Positions 47,827 to 58,210 of a stretch of DNA of 64,000 nt are shown here, piece by piece. The notes beneath the pieces were generated by a model that did no database searches, was not told where the DNA came from, and saw only the letters and a program-made list of their open reading frames with translations. The stretch is from assembly GCA_019973155.2 (NCBI GenBank), contig BPQB01000082.1, positions 81,820 through 145,819 of the forward strand, read 5' to 3'. Both the position numbers and the translations under genes were made by a program. How positions within the stretch are numbered: the stretch's first letter is position 1; each line of letters starts with the position of its first letter. The stretch comes from Phanerochaete sordida (Eukaryota; Basidiomycota; Agaricomycetes; Polyporales; Phanerochaetaceae).

Positions 47827-48634
47827 TCATGACTCCTTTTTTGACTGCTCTTTTGGCTGCGGGGACGGCTCATCCTCGTCGTCGTCCAAATCTTTTTGCT
47901 CCGCCCACCACCGGCCAGCCTGCAAGACCAGTACTCCGGTGAGCGCAACGCAGCACATGAGATGCGACGAGGCAAGCTCGAGCGTTGGCCCCCGTAGGCT
48001 TGGCGGGAACGGAGGGAGTTCCTGCAGCGCGGCCGCTTGGCTGGTTTTGGCGAGCGTCGACGCCATAGGTGTCGGCTGATGCACAAATGGAAGCGGGAGG
48101 GGCTTGAAGTTCTCCACAAGGTCTGGGCGGGGCGAGATAAGGGCCGGTCACGTCACCGCGTCTTGGATGGACACTTACTGGGAAGGACCGAGTACACATA
48201 CATGACAGCTGCGGAGGAGTACAGCACTGACGGGATGTGAGCATGTGAGCATGCGCTGCATCGCGCGAGCGGCGGATACTCACGGATGCTGCCCCCATCA
48301 AACATCAGGTTGCCCGCGCGGAGGTCGCCGAGGCTCCAGAAGAGCGTCGCGCCGCCGAGGAGCGCGACGCCGCTGTAGACGTAGAGCAGCGCGGGCGGGA
48401 CGCGCGAGAGGATCGCGTAGTACGTCGCGGCGGTCCAGAGCCGCGCGTCGCTCTGCGTCTCGGGGCTCTTCCAGAGCGTGAGCGAGTCGGCGATCCAGTG
48501 CGTGAAGAGCAGGCCTGCGGGCGGCGCGGGGCGCGGGCGACGTCAGCCCGCCGCGCTGGCAGCAAATTGCGGCGGGACGCACCGAGGAGGAACGCGGTCG
48601 CGCTCACGACGACGCTCATGCGGAGGCCGGCCAT
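47827..48634 (-). CDS. SHR3: Shr3-type amino-acid permease ER chaperone
   Basis: Exons in transcript order: 48634-48583, 48514-48284, 48226-48179, 48122-47827; 208 residues. Four membrane segments: VVVSATAFLLGLLFTHWIAD, ALLYVYSGVALLGGATLFWS, LLYSSAAVMYVYSVLP, and LMCCVALTGVLVLQAGRWW. Between them are the typical FTHW.AD motif in the first segment and LMFDGGSILLYSSA, which parallels LLFDGASL in yeast Shr3. The acidic, lysine-ending tail (DDDEDEPSPQPKEQSKKES) faces the cytosol and is suited to COPII contacts. Shr3 prevents misfolding of amino-acid permeases in the ER and aids their packaging. Confidence 0.85.
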
Positions 48635-48916
48635 GCTGTCGTGCGCGGGGCGGGCGGGGTGCGGGTGCAGGGCCTGGCGGGGTGTTGGCTTCGCGCGGGG
48701 GCGGGAGGGCGGTGGAGGGGGGAGCAGAGAGCACTGCTCGCACTCGCGCGCCCAGCTGTCGACGCTTGTGATTTGCACCAAAGCGCATGCGATCGGTGAT
48801 GGCGGCAGGCGGCGCCACGTGGCCCGCCAAGCGCACATCGCTCTTGGCGCCCTGCCCGCGTCTTTCTCTTCGCTCTGCGACTCTGCGAGCACACCGTCGC
48901 ACACGACCAGCACACC

Positions 48917-49636
48917 ATGCAGGCGCTTCGATTTTCTGCGCGCACAAGCGTTCGTGCCGTCAGGGCACTGCCACGGGTAACAGCGGGTGTCCGTGCGCTC
49001 AGCACGGCACCCTCATCCTCATCCAGCCCAGAACACCAGCGGCCAGTGCCCTGGTTCGTCGACCCATCCGACCATCCACATGCGGGCCCTTCCACCCTCG
49101 CCTCACCGGCCTCGCAGTCCTCCGCCCCACCACTCCCCGCGAGCCTCCCAAGCGACCACCCAGTAGCCGCCCTGCACGCGCAACTGCTCGCCTCGCCACA
49201 TCTCGAGCACGAGTTCCTCACCGTGCGCGAACCCATCCCGACGGAGTCCTCCCCGCTGCCCGACGCCCCGGCGCGCGGCCGCCGGAAACGCGGGCGCACG
49301 TACGCGGGCGAAAGCGTCGCGGGCGAGATCGGCGTCGGCCTCTGGCGCTGGATCCTCGTCGCGCAGGTGAAGGAGGGCTCGGAGAACAGAGGCGCCATCG
49401 AGTCGGTCGCGCGCGTCGTGCGCAAGTTGGTGCGTTGTGCTCGTCTTCTTCAGCAGGTACTTCACCGCTGACGCTGTCGACAGCTGCTGAGCGTCGAGCC
49501 GCCGCTGCCGCTCGCCCAGAAACGGCGCCGGCCCGTCACGGATGGCTGGCTCATGGTTGACGCGGGCGACTTTGCTGTGCACATCGTGAGCAGAACTGCA
49601 CGAGAGCAGTTCTTCCCAGATAGGCGTGCCTTCTGA
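48917..49636 (+). CDS. Mitochondrial RsfS/Iojap-domain protein (ATP25 N-terminal type)
   Basis: Exons 48917-49429 and 49484-49636; 221 residues. A strong presequence (MQALRFSARTSVRAVRALPR) and a Ser/Pro linker precede the RsfS domain, ending WLMVDAGDFAVHIVSRTARE and QFFPDRRAF, the hallmark D.GD..VHI.....R..Y. RsfS binds uL14 and prevents joining of ribosomal subunits. In yeast the domain forms the N-terminal part of Atp25, needed for Atp9 expression. Here only the RsfS part exists; the Atp25 M-domain is absent. Its ATG is 282 bp from the divergent SHR3 ATG. Confidence 0.8.
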
Positions 49637-49895
49637 GTGTCTTGAAGGATATGGATTCTGCATACTTCTCCCGTCACCATTGCGTAGGCTCTATGTAGCT
49701 TCGCTATACGGCTCATCTACACACGCTCTGCACGACCGTGTCGAACACTCAAATCCTTCCGTCCGCCAGAATCTTGGGAACTGGTGTAATATATGCGGTG
49801 ACATTTCTGCGACCGCCATGCTGTCTGAGACCAACTTCCGAATGCACGACATCACCGAGTGAAATGCTCCGTGTTTACTGTGTGCATACAGCGTA

Positions 49896-50019
49896 AGGCT
49901 CCAACCGTATAGTGAGTGTACTGTGAGTATACGTGTACAATCGTATACGTGTACTGTGAGTGTACGGTCCATGGCGTACACACCGACTACACATATACTA
50001 CACAGTACACACACAGTTG
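49896..50019 (+). repeat. Left terminal inverted repeat
   Basis: Starts AGGCTCCAACCGTATAG and ends CAGTACACACACAGTTG. Between these it contains several GTATACGTGTAC/GTGTACTGTGAGTGTAC subrepeats that are partly palindromic. Confidence 0.65.
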
Positions 50020-51780
50020 GTCGCGCATATATTCATAAGCCTCACGTAGCTGTACTAGTGCAGGTATGACAGTCTTGCAGCAGCATTAAGCTGAAGACAG
50101 TGGATTAAAGTTATCGTTAGCCTCCAGGATCTGAAGGCCTCGGCCTCGCCCCGCGGATCCGCCCCCAACGCGTCCGTGAGACAAGACGCCCAAATGCAGC
50201 GTTCTCCTCGAGCCACCACCAGCGAACGATAAGTCTTCGATGATATCAGCATAAAATTATACACTACCTGCCACTGACTAGACTATGGACTGCACACATC
50301 GAAATTACTAGGTCTTGCGGGCGAAGTAGTAAGTCCCTTGTCTCGGACATTCACGATGACGCGGGCCGGAAGGCTGGCTGCGCTGCCAGGCCTTAACGGC
50401 AAGCTGGTTGCTACTGACGGTATGTACGGCGCTCCGAAGAGGGTCATAGGCAGAAAAAATACGATGCCAACCATGCTGAGTGCTGTGAAAGGCGAACGTA
50501 GCGAGGGGATCAGGTTCCCGGTGAGTACCGCTACTTCTACTCCTCGGCCGAGCCCACGAAGACGACGCAGCTGTCCTGCCATGGCTTTGCATCCATGCAT
50601 CTAGCGGTCGTAACTGGCACCGTAGAGCAACGACGCTGGAGGTCAAGCGCTACGCCGCTACGGCATGCTCTGTTCCTTCCGGACATGCTCGGCTCTGGAT
50701 GGCACCGCAAAGTCGATGAGCCCTGCCGCGTTCCTGCTGAACCTCGTCTCACGTGGCATCGCGGACGTCCTCGACGCCGTGCAGCTCGCCGCCATCGTCG
50801 CATTCGGCCACGAGCGGTGCTTCTCGTCCTGCCCACGTGCGGGTGCTGCTGCGCTAACTTCGATGAAGGGGCTCGAACGTCATCATGCGCATCGGGAACC
50901 ATCTTTCCGAGCGCATCACTAGCAGGCCAGCAGCGGTGTACGCTTTCTTCACTATGCCCGTCCAACTCGTCATCGTGCAGTTGATTTCCCTCACACTGTC
51001 GCTCACCGGCCCCGTCAGAAGTACGAGTACGAGCATGCCGGCTTCGTCGCAGACCCATGGCAGAGGCCATGACGGTGACCCGTGTGCAAAATATGCAAGC
51101 AAAAAACTGCGCTCGTAACGAGAGTAAACTGCTACGTACACGCAGTGACTCGAGAAAAGCTTGCGTACGTCCCGCGCACTTGCGATTACACACAGCTCAC
51201 CCTCGGCAGCGAAACGGGCACGGACGCCTACCCTGGTGCGTTCCACTATGCCTGCTAGTCGAGTCTGTTTATACTGTGTAACAAAGACTGAGTCTGATCA
51301 ATATATTGCCTTAGTGTATGGACCTCTTGACAGCTTATCCGTGCCTGTAACTTCGGCCGCCCGTCCCCACTGAGGTTTCATGCCCCGCCCCTCTTCTGCA
51401 GCCCATGCACAATCAATTGCGTGCCACACAGCCTGGTACAGCCGTCTCACCTCCTGGCTTGATTACTCGCAGACATCTACAGTGTGAGACGCTCAAAACC
51501 GACCTCTCGGCACCCGGAATTTTGTGACCGTAACTCGTCACACAAATCTTCGCATATTCTCTATAAAACATGTGGGATGTGTAGCTATTGAGCATAGCTA
51601 TCGATCTATCTCATTTGTTTTCCTGTACCTCAAGTTTCAAAATTTCGGACGTCCAAAATCTGGAATTGCCTTATTAAAACAAGCGCCGTATGACTAATAC
51701 TACCAAAACGGGACGTGGGGACCCCGGATCTTATCAAGACCTCGTGCACCCCCTACCGCGCAAGCACAGCGAGGACCCCC

Positions 51781-52500
51781 TCAGCTGGAATTGTCCAGCA
51801 TATGGACGTCCATCATGATAGTGGGACCGACGCGGCGGTATGAGAGCGATATTGTTTGACAGCGTACTCCACCTAGGCAGCTGAGAGACCGCGACTAAAG
51901 TGATGGATGCCAATGAGCGGGTTTGGATGTAATCAGTAAATAACATACCTGTAACCGTCCATGTATCGCTAGGACTTGCGGAAGAACTTGCGAATGATTT
52001 TGACATCGCAGGAGTCCAGAATCTGCGGAAGCAGGTCTCTGGCGGTCTGAAATTTGCTGTCTGAAAGCTCCCGGAAGCCTGCTCACCAGTCAGATCATAT
52101 TCATACGTAGAATAGAGGACTTACGACGTTTCGTCCAACCCCAGTACATCTATGGGGTTGAAGTAGCACTTGGGACTCCGAGATTCGAGGTAAGTCTGGA
52201 TCATACACTTCTCCCCCGCGAAATCCTTCTGCAGCGTGAGCACCCGCTGCATGCAGCAGCTCTCGAACGGAGGTAATGGAGCTCTTCGTCATCGACCCAC
52301 GCCGTTTCTTCCCCAGCTGCGCCCACGCGCGCAGCCTCCGCTTCGCGCTGTCGTTGCTTCCGAGCGCCCACGACATCTTGCATTCCTTACATATGCCCGC
52401 CGGAGCCTTGCCGCCGTTTCGCGCGACAAGGTCGTCCCAGAGCCCGCGCTTCCGCAAAACAACTCGCATCCCCTCGGGTTTGCCTTGATGCTCATATGTA
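51781..52500 (-). pseudogene. Broken DDE (Tc1/IS630-like) transposase relic
   Basis: Minus-strand fragments occur in order but in different frames: GMRVVLRKRGLWDDLV and GICKECKM (52470-52380), then CCMQRVLTLQKDFAGEKCM and CYFNPID (52260-52140), GFRELSDSKFQTARDLLPQI and LDSCDVKIIRKFFRKS (52080-51970), and RRVGPTIMMDVHML (to 51781). These match the layout of a basidiomycete transposase family that I know from the RGLW, QxDF..EK, FHCELNPIE-like and RFFRKSWR blocks. Here there are at least two frame changes, loss of the LNPIE-like block down to NPID, and an in-frame TAG at 51971-51969. Confidence 0.65.
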
Positions 52501-52971
52501 GAATGTATGAGCAGCAGGCAAGTCGTTCGGGAGGATCATCTGCTGCGGTTTCCTGCGCAGATGCGGATGCGGGTTGTCTGCCGGAATGACCGTGTCGTGC
52601 ATGACACACTGCTTACCGCTAGGGTTGACACCTGCGCGAGAAGCTTCTGCGCATCTCAGGATCCGGTGGTTGTGCTGATCGTGCCCGTTTGCGGGGCGGA
52701 GGCATGAGGAATATCTGAGGAAATTTCGGGAATAAACTGTATATTCCGAAAATTCCGGCCCGAAATCTGGAATAAGGTCACGTGACTTCGAAAATACGAA
52801 AATGTAGAATTACGGAGAGATTGCCTGGTTTCACGCCTAATCTCGCAGGAAAAGGCCTCCCGACCAAAACTGAGGCCGCGGTGGAGGCGCCGGGTTTAGG
52901 CGTCTCACACTGTAGAGCGTATTCGAGATTCACAGGTAAAAACTGCATGTGTACTGTGTATACACTGTATA

Positions 52972-53041
52972 CAACTGTGTGTGTACTGTATACTGTGAGT
53001 GTACAAAAAATTCGTACACGTATACTATACAGTTGGAGCCT
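52972..53041 (-). repeat. Right terminal inverted repeat
   Basis: Read on the minus strand it begins AGGCTCCAACTGTATAG and ends CAGTACACACACAGTTG, the same borders as the left repeat. It is about 54 nt shorter because the left repeat has extra internal subrepeats. Confidence 0.65.
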
Positions 53042-53110
53042 TAATATTACAGCGTGCAAACCGTATTCTTTTGACGGACTTGCAGTCGACCAGAAGAAAA
53101 AGAAAACAAA

Positions 53111-53194
53111 TGCCAGGAGCGTGGATTGAACACGCGACCTCCAGAAGGCCCGAAAGGCTTCAGTCTGTTGCTCTCCCAGCTGAGCTATCCCGGC
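53111..53194 (-). tRNA. tRNA-Phe(GAA) with 11-nt intron, copy 3
   Basis: Identical over 84 nt to the copies at 37810 and 44904, on the minus strand; intron 53157-53147. A TTTTCTTTTT-type terminator follows on the minus strand. The gene lies 69 bp outside the transposon relic. Confidence 0.93.
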
Positions 53195-53578
53195 GATGTA
53201 AGAATGTCAGAATGCGTGGTACAGGATCATCCAACATCCCGGTTCACTCAGAGCAATGCATCGTCGCGTCGTGTGGAAAGCATCGACCTCTCTCACATGC
53301 GACACACTCGTCATCTCCTCCATTTTACCGACAGCGCGGTCATGATGCAGCAGCTCGTGTTATTCCGAACGTCCGTCTCCCCGCGACAGAACGGTTCCAA
53401 TTATCCATAGAAGGAGCTGGCACATGGGCGGACCGCGTCTATCACCTTTCTACAGACCTGCAACCGCCGCCGAAATGTTCCCACTGCATGGCAGTGGACC
53501 GCCCTGAAAACAAGGTGTCAAGGAAATGGAGAGGTTCATTGACACAGCCCCTCCATACGACCACTCCCCCTCTCGACG
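53195..53578. other. Promoter region of the methyltransferase gene
   Basis: 384 bp with no other gene recognised. In-frame codons upstream of 53579 are shared with an antisense reading of the tRNA and are not believed to be coding. Confidence 0.45.
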
Positions 53579-55955
53579 ATGCCACCAGCACCCAAGTCGC
53601 GGCGGCGCGCAGACTCGGACCCGAGCACGCACGCGCCGCGCAGCCTCTGGCCGTTCAGCGCGCACAGGCCCCACGAGGCCCTCCCGCAGGCAGCGCAGCC
53701 GCCCGCAGCGCCCGTCTCCGAGGAGGAGCTCGCAGCGGACACGCCAAGGCGCGGGATGGCAGGCACGCAGACGCACCGGCGCACCCCCGAGTTCCGCGTC
53801 GTGCACGGCTCGAAGCTGCACTGCTACGACGCGCCGTGGCCGTTCGCGTTCAACCGCGAGTACATCGACCTGTGCGTGTGCTGCCCGTCCCGCTCGCTGT
53901 GTGCTGACAGGCGCGGGCCCAGCAATGGCATCGACCATGCGCTGGTCGCGGGCGTGAAGGGCAATCAGATGTTCTACGACGCCGACTTTGACAAGGGGTG
54001 GGCGCCGACGCGGTGCTTGGATCTGGGCACTACGGTATGATGTGCAGGTGTTACGCGTAGGGGCGGAAGGTTGACTTCCTACTTGGCAGCTTGGGGATTG
54101 GGTTATTGACTGTGCGAAGCATCTACCCGAGTGTACATTCGTGAGTGTCACGGTTCTTCCGCTATACGAGGGTTGGTTCCAATTAGCACGTGAATATCGA
54201 ATAGGTCGGCTTCGACATGGTGGACATACAAATACCACTGAAATATCTCGAGCCATCAATAGCAAATCGGATAGAGTGGCGTCACGGAGATTTGTACGTA
54301 CCTCTCGACGTCTATGTATGCTATGCTCATAGAAGTGATAAGCTGCCAGTTTCCGCTACCTTTCGCGGATGAGGAGTTCGACTACATTCACGTTGAGTCT
54401 ATTGCACACGGCGTGCGTGAGCGTGACGTGCGTTCAGATTCAGTCCCTGCAGAAATTCCTTCGTAACGATTTTGGGTAGTGGGACGGCTTATTTCAAGAG
54501 CTGCATCGAATCATGAAGCCAGGAGGCCGGATAGAACTCATTCAAGCAGGTCAGAATCGCTATTTATATGGAATCCGGAGCACGTACCTGAGCATTTTAC
54601 TGTTAGATGCTCGTTTTCCCATTCTGCCTCCATGGTTCACCACTCCAATACATACGCATACCTTGAAATTCGCAGATGAGCGGCAAGACACTTCGGCGCT
54701 GGAGTTTCTGTTGTCAGAGGAGAACAGGGCACGCCCCCATGCTTATGTTGCTCTAGAGAAGCTGTTCTTCATGGTGTTGGAACGTAGATGGATTAACCCC
54801 AATCCTACATGTACGTACTTGTGATTATGGCTGGCTCTCGGTTTTCCTGATCTTTTTGCAGCTATTCTACCTCTATACTTCAATGCGACATTTCGGCAGG
54901 TATTATCACCGCCAGTTCTACACTTCCCTATGCCCCCGCTCGCGCCGCTTCCACCATTTCCGAAATGGGCTCTCAACCCTATCGGCACGGGCGAGACAAC
55001 CTCCGACCCATTGGATCCCACAGTGTACTTCGTGCCGCTATCTGACCCTTCAGAAGGCTCGGACGCTGGCTCGGCCGACTCGACTGTCACCGTCGCGTCG
55101 GACAAGAGTGACGCCTCGCTGATCACGCCCCCATCGTCCCCTTCCGCGGAGATGCCCTATAGCCCGCTGAAGTGGGACAGCGATGCACAGCCGCTGCCGC
55201 CACCAGCCTCGCCTCCGCTCATCCAAAAAGCGTCGATCATCGCTGCCGAAGACGACGCAGCAAGATCTCGCAGCAACTCGAACAGCTCTGTGCAGTCGAC
55301 AGTGTCTACTGTGCCGTCTATGCGCAGTGTCCCAGGATCTTCGCCCCTGTCTCGTACGTCGTCGCAAAGCTCGCGCCAGCGCTCGTCTGCCATTCTGCAA
55401 ACGGACTCGACGACGCGGCTCGGCGGAGACGCGACCGCAGACCTCTTCAGGATTGACGTCATCAGCCGGATGGGACCAGAGGCACTCTTCATGCATCTAC
55501 GGCACGCGAGCGTCCTCGTCTTTGCGATGCGCGAGTCGATGTGGGACGTGCTACGAGACTGCATCGCCAACGCACGGCCGGCGCTGCTCGAGCTCGGCCT
55601 CGTGCGCAGCGAGCGCGAGCTCCGCGACGCACGGGGCCGGCAGCCCGCCTTTCGCACGCTCTTCGACGGGCTCATGGACCGCTACAGGCAGTGAGTGCGC
55701 GTCCGCCGGCGATCGTCCGCACTCGGCGGGGCTGACGGGGCGCGCAGGGACATGCACGTCCGCCTCTCGGCGTGGCACTCGCTCGTGCGCGGCGGCTTCG
55801 CGTACCCGCGCTGGCAGAAGATGGCCGAGGACGAGCTCGCGCGCGAGGAGGACTTCCGGCGCGCGCTGCTCGAGGTGCGCAGGGGCGCGAAGGAGCGGGA
55901 CTTTGCGCTGCCCTCGCGCTCGGTGCGGCTCCTCCTCGGCGTGAAGGGCGCGTAG
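53579..55955 (+). CDS. LaeA/UMTA-like SAM-dependent methyltransferase with long insert
   Basis: Exons 53579-54034, 54090-54140, 54205-54293, 54343-54427, 54480-54549, 54607-54810, 54862-55690, 55748-55955; 663 residues. Class I methyltransferase blocks lie at about residues 145-260: motif I CLDLGTTLGDWVIDCAKHLP, motif II TFVGFDMVDIQIP, RIEWRHGDF, then LPFADEEFDYIHVESIAHGV and WDGLFQELHRIMKPGGRIEL. This order is that of fungal LaeA-like proteins. Residues about 380-530 are a Ser/Pro-rich insert. After it the conserved helices resume (SRMGPEALFMHLRHASVLVF, AFRTLFDGLMDRYRQDMHVR, FAYPRWQKMAEDELAREEDF). Motif I has TT where most members have GxG (GTTLG), so SAM binding may be altered. The 49-nt intron 54294-54342 has a weak acceptor but alone keeps the frame. 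Function unknown; LaeA-type relatives affect secondary metabolism. Confidence 0.8.
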
Positions 55956-56138
55956 CGCGCGTGCCGTGCGACGGAACCAGACGGAACCCAGGTTACTAGG
56001 GTGCTGTGAACCGCGCAGTCAATATCATAGGCGACGCGTGATTGCATTTGACAGGGGCAGCCGTGCCACTATCAGTGCCGTGCGTGTACGCAGCTCTGCA
56101 GGCACGATCAGCGCAGCGCATTGAACCTAGGATTGGAC

Positions 56139-56146
56139 TTATAAAG
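56139..56146 (+). promoter_or_regulatory. Probable TATA box of the P450 gene
   Basis: TTATAAAG lies about 45 nt upstream of the ATG at 56190. It makes the in-frame ATG at 56157 an unlikely start, because transcription would begin after or at it. Confidence 0.5.
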
Positions 56147-56189
56147 GACAGTTTACATGTGTATCTCAAGTTATACCCACCACTACACG

Positions 56190-58210
56190 ATGAGCATCGC
56201 TAGTCTTCTGCAAGGATGGACAGTGCGAGAAGCTGTCTTCGTATCACTCCTGACTTCGACAGGATATGCCACCGCTTGTGCGATCTATAACCTGTATTTT
56301 CACCCTTTGGCCAAATACCCCGGGCCGCGGCTAGCAGCAGCCACCAGGTGGTGGAAGGCTTATATCGAGCTGGTACAAGGAGAGAGCATCAATAACCGGC
56401 TCTTCGGGCTGCACGAGGAGTATGGTAGGATGTTTCTGAGTCTTTGGGATCATGGGGAGTGCTGACGACCTGACTCGTTCACAGGCGATGTCGTCCGCAT
56501 GGCACCCAACGAGGTCGGTTTGGGCCGTGCCGCAGCTGCGAAACGACTTGTGCTTACCGTACACGCTGTCAGCTGCACTTCAGCGATCCCGCCGTGTACA
56601 ACGAGATCTACTCGCCGCGGTCGCGATGGAACAAGGACGAGACCGTCTATGCGCCGTTTGGTAAGGACAGCTCGATGTTCAACACCTACGACTACCGCGG
56701 CGCGAAGAGGCGCAGGGACCTTGCCGCGCCGCATTTCTCGCGCAAATCGGTTGTGAACCTGCAGCAGTACGTGCAGGAAGGGGTGAGTCCGGCTTGCCTT
56801 TCACTCATTCCCCTACCGTGACTGACATATTGCGCGTCGCAGATCGACGAGCTCTGCGAGGTCATGGCCGAGCGTGCCAAGGAAGGCAAGCCGTCGGACA
56901 TCTTCCGCGCGTGGCGCTGCCTCGACTTCGACAACGTCACGTCGTTCTGCTTCGGATGGTCCCTCCATGCGGTGCGGGAGTCTGACTTCCACGCGCCGGC
57001 CGTCGAGGAGATGCTCCAGGCGGGCAAAGACTACATGTTCTGGAAGCACTTCAGCTTCCTCCGCGCGTTGCTGCCCCCTCCGCAAGTCATATGGCTGCTC
57101 TTGAACCAGCTGTTGAAGAACAGGCCGTACTTCAAGATGATCCTGGTGAGTTACATGGCGACCGTCAACGAATTCGGCGCTGACCAGATCATCGTACGAC
57201 AGAAACTCAAGGAGCAGGTTGAGACGTACATGGCCGAGCCTGCTGAACTCGCGAACGCGCCGCACGCGGTCGTGTTCGACGCGCTTCTGAACCCGGCGCA
57301 GAGCATGAAGCTCACCAAGGGTGGCGTGATCGAGGAATCAAACCTGTTTGTCGTCGCCGGCACCGACACGACGAGCAACGCGTCTGCAATCGGGACGATG
57401 TACGCGCTGGGCGGTGACGGACATATCGCCAAGCAGCTGCAGGCTGAGCTCAGGGCCGCCTGGCCGCGCCTCGACGAGAAGCCGACGCTTGAGGTGCTCG
57501 AGACGTTGCCGTACCTAGTAAGTACTGTCCGCTGCGCCAGGCGCTATCCTGCACTGACCTCGCGAGCAGAGGGCGGTATGCAAGGAGTCGCTGCGTCTGA
57601 GCCACGGCGTGATCTCCATCATGCTCCGCGTCGTTCCGCCACAGGGCGCGACACTTGGCGGGCACTTCGTGCCAGGCGGGGTGAGCCAGCTTCAGTCGCT
57701 CTTGCACCTGAGTCCCGATTCCTAACGTCTTCTCACCAGGCGAAAGTCGGCATCAGCAACGCCATGGTGCACCTGAACCCTACGCTGTTTCCCGACCCAC
57801 ACGCCTTCCGCCCCGAGCGCTGGCTCGAGCCCGGCGCCGAGTTGCTCGACACCTGGCTCGTCGCGTTCTCGAAGGGGCCGCGGAGCTGCCTCGGTATCAA
57901 GTGCGTGTCGCCCACGCCGACTCTTCTCATTTCTGGAGCTGACGCGGACGCAGCCTCGCCTGGTGTGAGCTCCAGATGAACCTCGCGAACCTGTTCCGGC
58001 GATTTGACCTCGAGCTCGAGGGCGAGAAGATGCACGAGATGTTCGCCGGCAAATCGTAAGTAGCGCAGATACTTTGGCGGATATTGCAGCAGTAGCTGAC
58101 CGTTTTTGTTCCTCAGGCCCGCGCGCCCGTACGACCTCTGGCGGGACTGCTTCCTGCCTGTTTACGAAGGACCGGACATGCTCGTGCGCGCGACGCCCGT
58201 CGCAGACTGA
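56190..58210 (+). CDS. Cytochrome P450 monooxygenase
   Basis: Exons 56190-56424, 56486-56514, 56573-56782, 56843-57517, 57570-57680, 57740-57900, 57954-58055, 58117-58210; 538 residues. An N-terminal membrane anchor (AVFVSLLTSTGYATACAIYN) and proline hinge (YFHPLAKYPGPRLAAATRWW) are followed by the I-helix LFVVAGTDTTSNA, the K-helix KESLR (ExxR), FRPERW, and the heme loop FSKGPRSCLGI with Cys470. Layout fits ER-bound fungal P450s of the trichodiene-oxygenase-like group. Substrate unknown. A perfect GTGAGT...CAG stretch of 42 nt (57146-57187) inside exon 4 keeps the frame and could be a further intron, giving 524 residues. It stands next to the LaeA-like gene, in the same direction. Confidence 0.88.

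Larger units (their letters stand above)
49896..53041. mobile_element. Decayed DNA transposon with TA-flanked inverted repeats
   Basis: Both ends read AGGCTCCAACYGTATAG inward (16 of 17 identical) and each is flanked by a TA dinucleotide (49894-49895, 53042-53043). This is the target duplication of Tc1/mariner-type elements. Inside are a broken transposase on the minus strand (51781-52500) and about 1.5 kb of sequence that I cannot assign. The interior at 50290-51240 has hydrophobic minus-strand fragments without a confirmed family. The element is inactive as it stands. Confidence 0.65.

Noticed and set aside
49896..50019. GT/AC-rich palindromes here as a CRISPR-like or simple microsatellite array.
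   Set aside because: The matching inverted copy at 52972-53041 and the flanking TA dinucleotides explain them better as transposon ends; CRISPR arrays are not expected in fungi.
50537..51193. 219-codon minus-strand open frame as a membrane-protein gene.
   Set aside because: The hydrophobic fragments lie in different frames, with no consistent splicing; kept only as a finding.
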